Source: Saposhnikovia divaricata (taxonomy: Eukaryota; Streptophyta; Magnoliopsida; Apiales; Apiaceae). From it: a stretch of DNA of 64,000 bases. Position numbers and translations under genes: made by a program. Location: positions 148,487,647 through 148,551,646 of the forward strand of contig CM071597.1 in the NCBI GenBank assembly GCA_036435485.1. Direction: 5' to 3'. The notes beneath the pieces are model-generated. The model did not search any database and was not told the DNA's origin. It was given only the letters and a program-made list of their open reading frames with translations. Shown here one piece after another: positions 34,853 through 46,910 of the stretch. The first letter of the stretch is position 1. Each line of letters starts with the position of its first letter.

Positions 34853-36359
34853 GGTTTATAGTTGACATAAGGTGTAGTGGAAGATATATAAATTTTGGTA
34901 AGTGGTAGATCCAAAGTTGATTGATTTTCCCACTAATATGTTTAGTAGAAACAATCCTTCCCAAACAATGGGAGGATTGTTGATGGCATTTTCTTTATTA
35001 TTCTATACAAAATGTCTAGAAACCTTATGGTAAATTATTTATCTTGCAAATTTTTCCTATTTATTAATATCAAAGTAAACCTCTAATTTGCTAATAGACG
35101 ATATGTTGTTTCTCGGCCCAGTTTAAATTATTTGTTTCTTTGAACGTCACACACTTTTTATTTGGTAGATGAACGTGTAATCATCTAACACTAGGTGTAT
35201 AGTGATGTACATCAAAATCAAAGATTCTACTATGAGGTGCCCACGCTCCACAAACGTATATACTATCTAAGTTATAGGTTTTAAGTTCATTGCAAACTTC
35301 GATATTTGGTGGAGTAGGATTACATCTGGTGGTTGTTTATCACATGAAAACAGGTTACCTGGTCCTTTAAGATCTTGTCTCAATGTACGTAGTCAACTAT
35401 AAATTACAGATTTAGCGAATCCCATAATCTTAATGTCTTTCATGTACTATCTTACAGGAACACAGGCTACCAGGTCACATGTTAGATGAAGTACTAAATT
35501 GGAAATGGAATTCATACTTCCACACATCATAGGTTGCACCTGATTAATTCAATAGTTATTTAACACATCTGTAATAAGCTTATGGTTGGCTGTTATGGTA
35601 TAAAGGAGAAAAGTTCTCACGTGAGCCAAAAAATGAATCTCAAAGTTGCATTTTTTTTTTTTTTTGCTAAATCTCAAAGTTGCATTTTCTTTGAGTTTTT
35701 TTTAAATTTCCAAATAAAATTGTTAAGGCTATCACATATAAAAAATGAAAATAATTATTTTAATAAAAATATAATAACCTTGATTTAGGACAACCATAAG
35801 CTAGTGTGCATGGAACTCGGTCTTTTGTTTTAGTTGTCTTGTTAGGTCTAGAGTTCAAATTCGAGCAGGTATAAAATACATTTTTGTATGAGAGTGTGTT
35901 TAGGCAATCTTATTGTGCTAATCCTAGCAATTATAGAACAAGATACACTCCTGTCTGGACAAAACAATGAGAGTTTGTACTTAAGTTTGTATTAATTTCA
36001 TTTTTAAAGCTGACTAAAAAATATATGAACGTGTGAGTATTGTGGAATTAAAAGTTAAGCGTATTAGTAATCTTGACATAAAAATCATTTTCAACATAGT
36101 GAATAACAAACAATAGTAAATCTTCACATGAAAAGAATCTTCAACATAGATGACCAACTAAGGAAATTATAGTGCCATGAACAATGGATGAGGTTGACTT
36201 GTCATTTGAAGACCATTAAATTCGATTTCAATTACAATGAAATTACAATATCACTTTTCCCACAAATGTGATCTTCATTTTAGTCACCAACCTGTACGAC
36301 CACTAAATTATATGGATTGACATGATTGATATATCCACATATGATTCAAGAGGACTTTA
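34853..36359. other. Unassigned AT-rich sequence
   Basis: No coding region or element boundary was recognised. It contains a T run (35650-35665) flanked by a short duplication of aaatctcaaagttgcattttt. The open frames here are AT-rich and short. Confidence 0.4.
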
Positions 36360-37423
36360 TTATTGAAAGAAAACAAAGCTCCACTGATATGATAACTGAA
36401 TGGATATTACAAATACGTGAGAGATACTCACAAAATGAAAGTATAATCAATATTTAAAACTATAACTAAACACCTAGGATGGCAGTTAAAAACCAAGGAA
36501 TGCACCTGATTTTTCTCCACACAATATTCCACTAAATTCCAAACTGACTACTACTAAGACCTATTCTTTCTGTGACTTGCACGCAGACTTGCTGATTTAT
36601 TCAAATAATAAACATAAACAAAACATATACGGTTAGGTTAATAAATCCAATATATTCCCCCTAATCTAAACGTGATTAAGCTCCTGACTCCCAACAGTTT
36701 TTGTATCTTCTTGAACTTTACTGCAGACAACATCTTAGTTAAAATGTCTGCACGCTGCTTATTTGTGCTCACATGTTTGATAATGATAAGCCCTTTCTCC
36801 ACACACTCTCTAATGAAATGATAACACATGTCCACTTCGACCGTGAAACACAAGGTTTTTCGCCAAGTCAACATCAAATCTGTTATCGATATACCGAGTG
36901 ACAAGACCAGCTTTTATGCTTAAAATTTCATTGAGAACTCTTTGCAGCCATATCCCTTGACACACAGCAGTTGTAGCTACCATGAATTCAACTTCAAATG
37001 AGGAAAATGCAACACACCTTTGTTTATGAGAAATCCACGTAATCAAATTAATGTCATCAAGATAAAATGCCATTCTACCTGTGCTTTTTCGATCATCTAC
37101 ATCCCAAGCTAAATCGCTATCTGAGAAGCCTGACAACATGTAATTAACTCGACCCTCTTTATACACTAGCCCAAAATTCAGGTTCCTTTTACGTATCGAA
37201 GAATGTGCTTTGCGACATTCATATGTAACATAGTGGGCATTTCCATAAATTTACTGACCAGCCCAATAGCATAAGCTATGTTAGGCCTTGTTTGGACCAA
37301 ATAACAAAGGCCTCCAACCAATGATTTAAGCTGCAATGAATTCACTGGTTCCCCACTCTCATCTTTGTTTCACTTTATTTTGTGTTCCATGGGGTATTTC
37401 ACAGGGTTACAGTCTCTCATACC
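36360..37423 (-). pseudogene. Ty1/copia pol remnant: end of reverse transcriptase and RNase H, with 3' LTR part
   Basis: On the minus strand, 37420-37170 resembles the C-terminal reverse transcriptase of copia elements (GEPVN, VGGLCYLVQTRPNIAYAIG, HILRYVKGT). 37166-36640 is the RNase H (SDSDLAWDVDDRKSTGRMAF, ECVEKG, ADILTKML). Stops and at least one frameshift near 36830 break it. A polypurine tract (agattagggggaat) at about 36653-36666 is followed by LTR-like sequence whose far end I could not fix. It is cut at 37423 by a plus-strand copia LTR. Confidence 0.8.
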
Positions 37424-38332
37424 TGTTGAAATATTGTGCAAACTTCATGAAATTTCTAGAATCATTGAGAAGCTAATCATGCATTTCTAGGTTCATGTAT
37501 TAGAAAGTTCATGTATTTACGTTTATTATAAGTACTATGAATCTATCCATGCTTATCATCTAGGCTTATCATCTAGAATATTCTATTCCTACTATATAAT
37601 ATACCTTTTACATGTAGCAAATTATGATTTGAGAATTCAAGAAATATTTCAAGTAATTTCTAACAAACAGTAGTGTGTGTGTTTGTGTGTGTTTTCTATG
37701 CATATTTTTTTTGCCTAGTTTAGGAATCTGATCATGAGCCTGTAGTTGGTGTTTCTAGCTACATATTTGGTATCAGAGTTGTGTTTTATCTGCTGTGTTC
37801 AGTGGAGGATGTTCGTGAAAAAGGAAGGCAGAAAATTGGTTTAAGGCAGAAAATCTGCTATTATTGCTGGTGTTTGTATTCTAATAGATGGATATAAATG
37901 GTGGAGCACTGAATCAGTTTGGCATGGAGAAACTTACAAACAACAACTATAAATACTGGAGGTTGTGTATGAAGCTATATCTCCAGGGACAAGATCTTTG
38001 GGATATTATTGATGAAGGAGATACTGAGTTACCTCGGACTAAAAATACTGAAGCTAGAAGAAAGTGGAAAATAAAGTGCGGAAAAGCATTGTTTGCTTTA
38101 AGAGGCTCTGTCCACAAGGATTTAATTGATCACAACCGAGACAGGGAGACACCAAAAGATGTGTGGGATACATTGGAGAAGCTCTTCACCAAGAAGAACA
38201 CTGCTAGGCTTCAATTACTGGAAAACAATCTAGCAAACACCAGTCAAGGTAACATATCAATCGCTCAATATTTTTAAAAAGTAAAGAACTTATGTGCTGA
38301 GATTTCAGAATTATATCCTGACGAGCCTATCA
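37424..38332 (+). mobile_element. Ty1/copia element, 5' LTR and gag start, truncated
   Basis: The LTR at 37424-37762 begins TGTTGAAATATTG and ends gtttctagctaca. tggtatcagagtt at 37768 is the primer-binding site. gag starts at 37888 (MDINGGALNQFGMEKL) with the DUF4219/UBN2-type sequence seen in copia gags (YKYWRLCMKLYLQ, DVWDTLEKLF). It meets a stop at 38275-38277, and traces continue to about 38332, where a minus-strand gag begins abruptly. pol and the 3' LTR are missing. Confidence 0.8.
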
Positions 38333-39344
38333 AAAAATTTCCACCATGATCACTGCTCCAAGTTTTTCTATTATTTATGATAACTTTTGATTGAAATACA
38401 CTTTCGAGAGAACTTTCAGGGTCACCCTTCACTCTTTGCTCATACGATTTTAGAGATCCCATAAGACTCTGGATGCTAAGCATAGATAGGTCTTTGGTTT
38501 CTTCAATTACAGAAACACTAGGAATAAATTTATCTAGAAGAATTATCAATATTTTTCCACCAGCTTTTTATTAGATATATCGTCACCACAAGACTTCATT
38601 TGATTAACAAGGTTAACAAATCTAGAAGAGAATTCATTTAAAATTTAAGTTTCCTTCATTTTGATATTTTGAAACTATCTTCTCAAATTTTGTAATTTAA
38701 TAGGTTGTACCTTATCACTGCCATGAAATTCTTGTTGGAGAATTTCCCAAGCTTCTTTTGCTGTTGATGCTCGCATAATTCTGGGAAAAATTGAATCTGA
38801 AACTCCAAATTGAATTTTTAAAAGAGATTTAGCCTCTTTTTCTTGATTCTCTTTCAACACCTTCCTTTGTGCTGCGTTCAGTTGCTCTGTGTTCTCTGGT
38901 TCAGTAAATCCAACATTGACATATTCCCATAATTCAAGTGAACAGAATATTTTCTTCATTTTAACGCTCTAGAACTCATAATTTTCTCCATCGAAGATTG
39001 GATGATGGTGGTTTTTGTATTTGGGCTATTGGCCATGATGTTTATGGTTGCAGCAATTTCAAATTATGCCCAGCTATGTGTAAATCGAATAGCTCTGATA
39101 CCACCTGTTGATTTTACTAAAAGAAGTCTGAGTATTTTGTTTAAGAAAAATAAAGAGAGACAAAATGTTTCTGACAACACTCTAGTGATTCCATTGATCA
39201 TTCTTAAATTTATATTATTTTTGGTGGTACACGAAAAGTCCATACATGATGAACATAGAGAGACTCCTCATACATGAATATTATTAATATTGACTGTTGA
39301 TATTTTACATGACAAAACATTATTGTGACATTCATGTCTCAACA
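38333..39344 (-). mobile_element. Second Ty1/copia element, 5' LTR and gag, truncated (minus strand)
   Basis: Read on the minus strand: LTR 39344-39106 (TGTTGAGACATG...AAAATCAACA, 239 bp), a two-base spacer, primer-binding site tggtatcagagc at 39103-39092, then gag remnants at 38960-38675 (EAWEILQQEFHG) and 38550-38333 (SLMGSLKSYEQRV). Frameshifts separate the pieces. It ends head-to-head against the plus-strand copia gag at 38332. The base after the LTR is the start of atcag, possibly its target duplication, because the copy at 32571 shows the same host sequence without the element. Confidence 0.8.
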
Positions 39345-39474
39345 ATCAGTCTTTATTATCCAGAAAACTTCAGTTGTGTTCCCTTTTAGTAGGTACTAGG
39401 TAGTGCTCTAAGGAATGGTTTGTCTCTTATCCTGTTGTGGGAGCTTTGCGGATAACATTTACATGCTTATACAC
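39345..39474. repeat. Block duplicated from/with 32571-32700
   Basis: Both copies read atcag...ctttattatccagaaaa, then taggtactaggtagtg, then ctctaaggaatggtttgtct or the close variant tctaaggaatgg, and gataacatttacatgc. Identity is high over about 130 bases and then breaks. Function unknown. Confidence 0.75.
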
Positions 39475-40974
39475 TACACTTGATATGCTCTCACTCTCTA
39501 GTTTAACAAACACAACAAGGGCTTGGATCTCGATTAGGATTCCAAAGTAAGGGGCTTCGAGATTAGAGTTTCGATTTATGATTAAGGCTTCAATTGGGGC
39601 TTGTTAATTGAGGTTCAAGATTAAGGTGTTATTCTCTTTCACTTTAATTTGCTATATGTTACTATTAATTTGTTTTGTTAATTGGGTTTTGTACGTGTGT
39701 ATGTATATGTGCATCGATCAAACTTGAGGCTATTCTTCGTTCTCCCTCTCTCGATCTGTCTCTCTATTTCAGGTGATTACTCTTCAATTTAGGGCTTTTC
39801 GATTTGACTCTCGATTTTAGGTATTTCCTCTCTCTGTCTCTCTCTCACATTTTCACTTTTATTTGGTCAATATTTTTCTTCCAATTTGAATTTTTTTGCT
39901 TATTTTGTATTTTGATTTGGATTTTTCAGGTAATTTAGGGGTTTCTTTAGAACTCATTGTCTGATTTGGGGATTCATTTTTCGATTTTCACATATAAGTT
40001 TAAAATAGGGAGGATTATTTTTTGAAACAAGATTTGTGAAAGATTATTATTATTTAGATTAAAACTACTACTTTTTAAGAGATTCGTAAACGAATAAAAT
40101 CGTATGTTGATTCTCTCAAGTTTCTTTTAATAGAAGTAATGCTTTTGTGTAGGTCAATTCTGCAAATTTTCTTGTCCACATTATGTTGAGTATGAAATAA
40201 CACAAGAAAATACAGAGGGGAGGTGAATGTATTTACAACACTTTCTTGATTTTCTTTTACTAGACAACCTGTGGTGAATCTGTGTATGTGTTTGTGGCAA
40301 AGTATGTGTGTGTCAAACAAATATTATGTGCGGAAATCAGAACACAGACAACTCACTTTAATCTAATATTTTATTAGATTGAAAGTATGGTATAATCTGG
40401 GAATACAAATGTTAGTATTCTCAACTTCATTTCTCAGAGAGATATTTGATAAGAATTACAATGAAAAACTTAAGTGCTAAAGAAGTGAGGCTGTATACTT
40501 ATAGAACATGTGCACAGTCCACTTGCTATGTACAAACTTAGTAACAGACAAATTCGCTTTCTAACTTGTCTATTCCTTTTTGGTGCAAATCTAGGTATCT
40601 TGTGATACAATATAATTTCTACTCTGCATAGATCCACTTCTTCGGCTTCCTATTCCTTTGAATATCTATCCAAGCTTTTTTGTAGACTTTCCATGTACAT
40701 ACAACACTGAAATGTCACTATTGGTGTCTTGGTTTGTGTAGGTTTTCTAACTTGAACATCTGCAGTAATTTCTCTTCAAGAATCCATTTGAGAAATGACT
40801 AAGTACTAGATTCGAGAACTTGAGTTGAATAGTTAGATAACTCTGAGTTCTCGAACTAGCCTTTCCTGATATATTGAATCACTTCTCGAATGTATCTTTT
40901 CTTCTGTGGACCTTGAGTTGTCGAATAGTGCCTTTACTTATGAAATCCTTGAGAATTGAATGCATCTATCTCCT
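39475..40974. other. Leader-like and retroelement-like sequence left of element D
   Basis: 39480-40010 is rich in ctctctctc and gattttag/gatttgg phrases, like the leaders in the Pack-CACTA elements, but no coding exon follows. 40370-40974 resembles an LTR-type sequence. Its end (40860-40974) has cttgag and tcgaat phrases like those in the LTR at 544-700, so it is probably the other part of the LTR interrupted by element D. Confidence 0.35.
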
Positions 40975-41239
40975 CACTACACCATAAATAACCTACTGCA
41001 ACATACAAACAATGCTGCAATAGCTTCAAAATATGTTGCAATTGCTCAAGAAATGGCAAATGCAACATAAAATCCATGTTGCTTTTTTCGATGTTGCATT
41101 ATGGGTCTAAGGTAACATAATGTATCCATACTGTAACATCAAAAAATATGTTACAGTAGCATGCCACTGCAACATCTAACCATCCTATAGAAACATAAAA
41201 TATATGTTGCCTTAGATGTTGAGATTTACTAAAAAAAGT

Positions 41240-41320
41240 GGGACCCACCTGGGACCCACATTGGGGCCACCTGGGACCCACCGCAGGGCCCACGTGGGAC
41301 CCACTGTTGGGTTAATTGTA
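41240..41320. repeat. GGGACCCAC repeat cluster in element D
   Basis: Five copies of a gtgggacccac / ggggccac-type motif in 80 bases, the same class as the clusters in A and E but without the ACGT motif. Confidence 0.7.
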
Positions 41321-41697
41321 AGTTGCAACACTTTTTATGCTAATGCAACATGTTTCATTATTCATATATAATTTTATGTGCCAAAGTTGCAACATTTAAG
41401 GTAGCTACTGCAACACATTTGTTAAAAAAAATTGATAGATTTTGTTTGAATATTGAACATGCCAAAAACCTGTTTTCATTCACATTACCAAAATATTTCA
41501 TATCCAACAATCCACATTAGTCATCCTAATTCACCAACAATACCAAAATAAACCAACATTGCAACCCATAGTTACCCCAAAGCTATATAAACCAACATCT
41601 CAATCCAATAAAGTACTAGAATAAAACCAACACCACTACCCAGTCACTTAATACTAGTACAAAAGATGGTAAAGTCAAAAGAAATATTAGTCTCAAA

Positions 41698-42009
41698 CTA
41701 TGAGCTAGTGCGAGCAATCACAGGTGTGCCTGTGACTTTCTTGCTCATTGACGCCTCAACTTCGCTAACCAGGGTCTGCCTTATCTTGCCTGCCATCTCT
41801 TGCACGTATGTGTTTGTCAAACCACTAATACTGTGACAAACCTTTGCGGCATTAGGACATCTGCCATGAAGCCAAGCTGTTCCATGTTTCTTTCCATCAG
41901 AAAGTAGTTCATCAATGGCATCTTCAGATGTAGCAAGTTTTTTTGTTGATGTTTTCCTATAAAACACACAAGGACACATGAACGTATAAACTAAATATGA
42001 ATAGCACAA
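41698..42009 (-). pseudogene. Coiled-coil ORF, possible transposon-derived protein tail
   Basis: A minus-strand frame of about 85 residues after KTSTKKLATSEDAIDELL, with GTAWLHGRC and then a helical segment (NTYVQEMAGKIRQTLVSEVE) ending in TAG. Plant CACTA-associated proteins often end with such a coiled coil after a conserved W, so a transposase-accessory remnant is possible. The homology is not certain, and a captured host exon is the alternative. Confidence 0.35.
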
Positions 42010-42157
42010 GTCAAATAATCATTTAATACATTAAACTTTAAAACAAAAATTCTTAAAATACGAGATGTCCTCCAAGGAATCCTAAAAGAATAAGGGAATG
42101 TTCACAATATATCATACATAAAGAATTGAAATTTTGTACAATGAATTTTTCTGTCAC

Positions 42158-42358
42158 CTGTATGGTTTTCATGTTAGTGTTTGCAGGGATAGCCTGTCTC
42201 AAAGCTAGTTCCCCAATTCTAGGGATTTTTTTCTCTGGGGAGTAAAGGACTGCATTTGCGGGAGAAACAAACCATGGTGCCCAGTCAGTTAAAGGTAATG
42301 AGGATGTTAGCTGAGAAAAAATAACAATCACGGAAATTGCTGCCCGAAATTTCTTCAT
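42158..42358 (-). pseudogene. CYP37-like thylakoid-lumen cyclophilin exon, captured by element D
   Basis: A minus-strand exon ends at 42158 before a cag|gtgaca donor. It reads WAPWFVSPANAVLYSP, then IPRIGELALRQAIPANTNM and KTIQ. This is the N-terminal region of chloroplast cyclophilin-like proteins of the CYP37/CYP38 (TLP40) group, where a lumen-targeting hydrophobic stretch and Ala-x-Ala cleavage region precede VLYSP. No downstream cyclophilin domain is present, so only a single exon was captured. The preceding residues (AAISVIVIFSQL) fit the hydrophobic thylakoid-transfer segment. The assignment to CYP37 rather than CYP38 is from remembered family resemblance. Confidence 0.65.
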
Positions 42359-43080
42359 TTGATCTTCCAGAGTTGTACATAGAAATATATTTCTATTGCC
42401 AAATTTCTATCACCACATACTCACATGTGCTATGTGGTTATCTTATAGTTTTTTCATCAACCCAGCCTAAAACCAACTCGAGCAAAGATAAACCTCCTCT
42501 GCCATTACATGAGCTTTGGAGGCAGGGAAAGTAGCATAAATTTTCAATTAATTAAAATAAAACCAACTGGATACATACATAAATTTATACATTGAATAGA
42601 AAAGGTAGAAAAAGAAGTACCTTAAACGAAGATACAAACTAAATAAACCAACTGGAACCAAAGCGCTCAAATCCGAATCTGAAACAAAGATAAACCCAAA
42701 TTAAAAGGAGCTATTGAAGACCAAATCGATTAAAACATAATGAACAAGAAACCCCCAATTTAAACCTCAAATCGATTGAAGCCCAAATCGATTGAAAACC
42801 CTAATTTTATTGCAGTTGTCTGAAGCCCAAATCGATTGAAAACCCTAATTGATTTGTGAAATTGATTAAAATCCAGTTGTTTGAGTGATTTGATTTGTTT
42901 ACCGTCGAGAGTGCGGGAGATGGAAGACAGATGAGAGTGTAAAGAGAAGAGTGGGTGAGTGAAAAGAGATAAGAGTGTGAGTGTGGGCGGTATTTTTGCC
43001 CCTCGTGCTTTTGTCTTAAATTTTCTAACCCCGCCCTACTTTTCTAACCCGCCCTCTTGTCTTCGTTCTGTGAGGTTTTA
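42359..43080 (-). promoter_or_regulatory. Leader-like region of element D
   Basis: On the minus strand, ctcttctctttacactctcatctgtcttcc and aaatcaattagggttttcaatcgatttggg (each in part) resemble a plant 5' leader and first intron, upstream of the CYP37-like exon. The portion from 42837 onward was amplified in the tandem units to the right. Promoter activity is inference. Confidence 0.3.
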
Positions 43081-43678
43081 GTAAAAAATATTTTTCTTTT
43101 TCTTCAACAATTATTTATTATAATTTTATTAAAATTGTTTTCATATTTATAAAAATAAAATTGATACTTATTGGATAAAATTTATATATTTGTAAAGTTG
43201 TCTACATTAATTTTATCAAATAAAATATGATCATATATGATATGATAAATTATTTAAATTCATAACATTTTTCCCAAAAATTAAAATTAGTTTATTAAAT
43301 ATTTAGATTTACTTAAATATTTTAATATATTAATTATTCCTTTATCTGGTCAATCTTAAAAAAATTTAATCCAATTATATTAATTAATTTAATTAGTTTC
43401 AAAATCTAAACAAAATTAAAGTAATTATGTTAATTAAAATAGATTTTTTAAATACTAACATATTGGTATGGCTACGCTAACATCACATGACTTGTTACCG
43501 TAAAGGGGCTATAGCAACATATTGGTATGGCTATGGTAACATAGCATGACTTGTTACCGTAGAGAGGCTATTGCAACATATTGGTATGCTATGGTAACAT
43601 CATATGATTGTGTTACCGTAGAGGAAAAATAACATAGCAAATGTAACATATTTTTGCAACATACATGATCATACAATT

Positions 43679-43912
43679 TTTTTTTTTTTTTTTAACATGG
43701 GAATCCGCAGCCGCTACCCTTCGGGTGCGCTCTGGGTAAACCCATGGGCTCACGCAATAGCCTGAAAACCACGTGATCCAAGGCAAACCGTACAAGTGCG
43801 ACAGGCTCTGCCCCAGGATGGCATAATCACAAATCCACCTCCCATGGGCGTCGAACCTGTGACCAAGAGGTGAGATGGCCTCTCTTTAACCAACTGAGAC
43901 AACCCTTGCGGG
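43679..43912 (-). mobile_element. SINE copy 2
   Basis: Same tRNA-derived SINE as at 274-503, between catgatcatacaatt at 43664-43678 and the repeat starting 43913. The B box here is ggttcgacgcc (one change). Confidence 0.8.
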
Positions 43913-44996
43913 CATGATCATACAATTGCCATAGACCATCTATGGTGTAGTGCATTGAGATGTCGAACAGCATGTGAGTCCTTGAGATATCGAATATGCC
44001 TTTTTCAAAAGTGAAGTCTTTGAGATATCGAATGCTGCTTTTGTTGACTTCTTGAGATATCGAATAGTGACTTTTGACATATGGAATGCTTCACATCATG
44101 AAATCCTGACTTCTCTAATAGTGCAAATTACTTCTCGAAATTGAAATCCCTAATTGATTTGTGAAATTGATTAAACGCCAGTTGTTTGAGTGATTTGATT
44201 TGTTTACCGTCGAGAGTGCGGGAGATGGAAGACAGATGAGAGTGTAAGGAGAAGAGTGGGTGAGTGAAAAGAGATAAGAGTGTGAGTGTGGGCGGTATTT
44301 TTGCCCCTCGTGCTTTTGTCTTAAATTTTCTAACCCCGCCCTACTTTTCTAACCCGCGCTCTTGTCTTCGTTCTGTGAGGTTTTTAGTAAAAAATATTTT
44401 TCTTTTTCTTCAATAATTATTTATTATAATTTTATTAAAATTGTTTTCATATTTATAAAAATAAAATTGATACTTATTTTATAAAATTTATATATTTGTA
44501 AAGTTGTCTACATTAATTTTATCAAATTAAATATGATCATATATGATATGATAAATTATTTAAATTCATAACATTTTTCCCAAAAATTAAAATTAGTTTA
44601 TTAAATATTTAGAATTACTTAAATATTTTAATATATTAATTATTCCTTTATCTGGTCAATCTTAAAAAAATTTAATCCAATTATATTAATTAATTTAATT
44701 AGTTTCAAAATCTAAACAAAATTAAAGTAATTATGTTAATTAAAATAGATTTTTTAAATACCCCTCCTTACTGTAACATATTGGTATGGCTACGGTAACA
44801 TCACATGACTTGTTACCGTAAAGGGGCTATAGCAACATATTGGTATGGCTATGGTAACATCGCATGACTTGTTACCGTAGAGGGGCTATTGCAACATATT
44901 GGTATGCTGTGGTAACATCATATGATTGTGTTACCGTAAAGGAAAAATAACATAGCAAATGCAACATATTTTTGCAACATACATGATCATACAATT

Positions 44997-45224
44997 TTTT
45001 TTTTTAACATGGGAACCCGCAGCCGCTACCCTTCGGGTGCGCTCTGGGTAAACCCATGGGCTCACGCAATAGCCTGAAAACCACGTGATCCAAGGCAAAC
45101 CGCACAAGTGTGACAGGCTCTGCCCCAGGATGGCATAATCACAAATCCACCTCCCATGGGCGTCGAACCTGTGACCAAGAGGTGAGATGGCCTCTCTTTA
45201 ACCAACTGAGACAACCCTTGCGGG
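44997..45224 (-). mobile_element. SINE copy 3
   Basis: Same SINE within tandem unit 2, flanked by catgatcatacaatt (44982-44996 and from 45225). The B box carries the same ggttcgacgcc variant as copy 2. Confidence 0.8.
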
Positions 45225-46200
45225 CATGATCATACAATTGCCATAGACCATCTATGGTGTAGTGCATTGAGATATCGAACAGCATGTGAGTCCTTGAGAT
45301 ATCGAATATGCCTTTTTCAAAAGTGAAGTCTTTGAGATATCGAATGCTGCTTTTGTTGACTTCATGAGATATCGAATAGTGACTTTTGACATATGGAATG
45401 CTTCACATCATGAAATCCTGACTTCTCTAATAGTGCAAATTACTTCTCGAAATTGAAATCCCTAATTGATTTGTGAAATTGATTAAACGCCAGTTGTTTG
45501 AGTGATTTGATTCGTTTACCGTCGAGAGTGCGGGAGATGGAAGACAGATGAGAGTGTAAAGAGAAGAGTGGGTGAGTGAAAAGAGATAAGAGTGTGAGTG
45601 TGGGCGGTATTTTTGCCCCTCGTGCTTTTGTCTTAAATTTTCTAACCCCGCCCTACTTTTCTAACCCGCGCTCTTGTCTTCGTTCTGTGAGGTTTTTAGT
45701 AAAAAATATTTTTCTTTTTCTTCAATAATTATTTATTATAATTTTATTAAAATTGTTTTCATATTTATAAAAATAAAATTGATACTTATTTGATAAAATT
45801 TATATATTTGTAAAGTTGTCTACATTAATTTTATCAAATAAAATATGATCATGTATGATATGATAAATTATTTAAATTCATAACATTTTTCCCAAAAATT
45901 AAAATTAGTTTATTAAATATTTAGAATTACTTAAATATTTAAATATATTAATTATTCCTTTATCTGGTCAATCATAAAAAAAATTAATCCAATTATATTA
46001 ATTAATTTAATTAGTTTCAAAATCTAAACAAAATTAAAGTAATTATGTTAATTAAAATAGATTTTTTAAATACCCGGCTACGGTAACATCACATGACTTG
46101 TTACCGTAAAGGGGCTATAGCAACATATTGGTATGGCTATGGTAACATCGCATGACTTGTTACCGTAGAGGGGCTATTGCAACATATTGGTATGCTATGG

Positions 46201-46910
46201 CACTACAAGGATTTTTGCTTTAGACGACACTCAAAACGTGTTGTCTGAATGTACCAAAAACTATTGACTATTGAGAAGTCGTCTGATACACACCTCAGAC
46301 AACACACAGCAAACTGTTGTGTGAGAGTTGAAAGACAAGTAAAAGCCACCTGAAAAGAGTTGTCTGATACCCAGAAACAACAACACTTCTTTGGAAACCT
46401 GTTGTCAAAGCTCCAATAATGCAACACGTTTTAACGAATATATTGTTGTTTTAAGCAGTAAAGACAATGGTTTTTAAAAGAAAGCCTATTGTTGAAGTGC
46501 AAAAGATACAATCCTTTACTTGATCAGGGCTGTTGTTGTATGTCACTACAGACAATGGTTTCTTAGCAAAAACGATTTGTTTTATGGTTAGATGTACAAC
46601 ATGTTATCTCATATGGCATGTTGTTGTAGAGTAGGAAGGACAACACTTTCTTAGTATACAACAGTTTTTATTTGTGTTTCTTGTAGTCAGACAATGATTT
46701 TTTCTTTTTATGTGTTGTATGTGCATACAATAGACAATGATTTCTACAGTACTAGTAATATTCATCGCTGCAATAGACAATGATTTGAGTTTATACAGTA
46801 CTAGCAACTAACAAATATTTATAACAAAAACTACGTACCAATCAATATTCATCGCTACAAAGCTACTACCGGTACCAATTCCTAACAAAGTACCACTACT
46901 ATCGTCTAAA
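46201..46910. repeat. Left subterminal repeats of element C
   Basis: Many copies of ttgtctga, gacaatggttt and acaacac in both orientations. The equivalents at 53310-53803 mark the other end. No coding signal. Confidence 0.7.

Larger units (their letters stand above)
40975..43952 (-). mobile_element. Element D: Pack-CACTA transposon carrying a CYP37-like exon
   Basis: The left terminus CACTACACCATAAATAACC and right terminus ending atagaccatctatggtgtagtg are inverted near-repeats. The left flank is cct (40972-40974). The right flank here is cat (43953-43955), but the copies ending at 543 and 56783 are followed by cct, so the original duplication was CCT. Subterminal repeats are gcaacat and gtaacat. 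A SINE sits near the right end. The interior holds a leader, a captured exon and a coiled-coil ORF, all on the minus strand. Confidence 0.85.
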
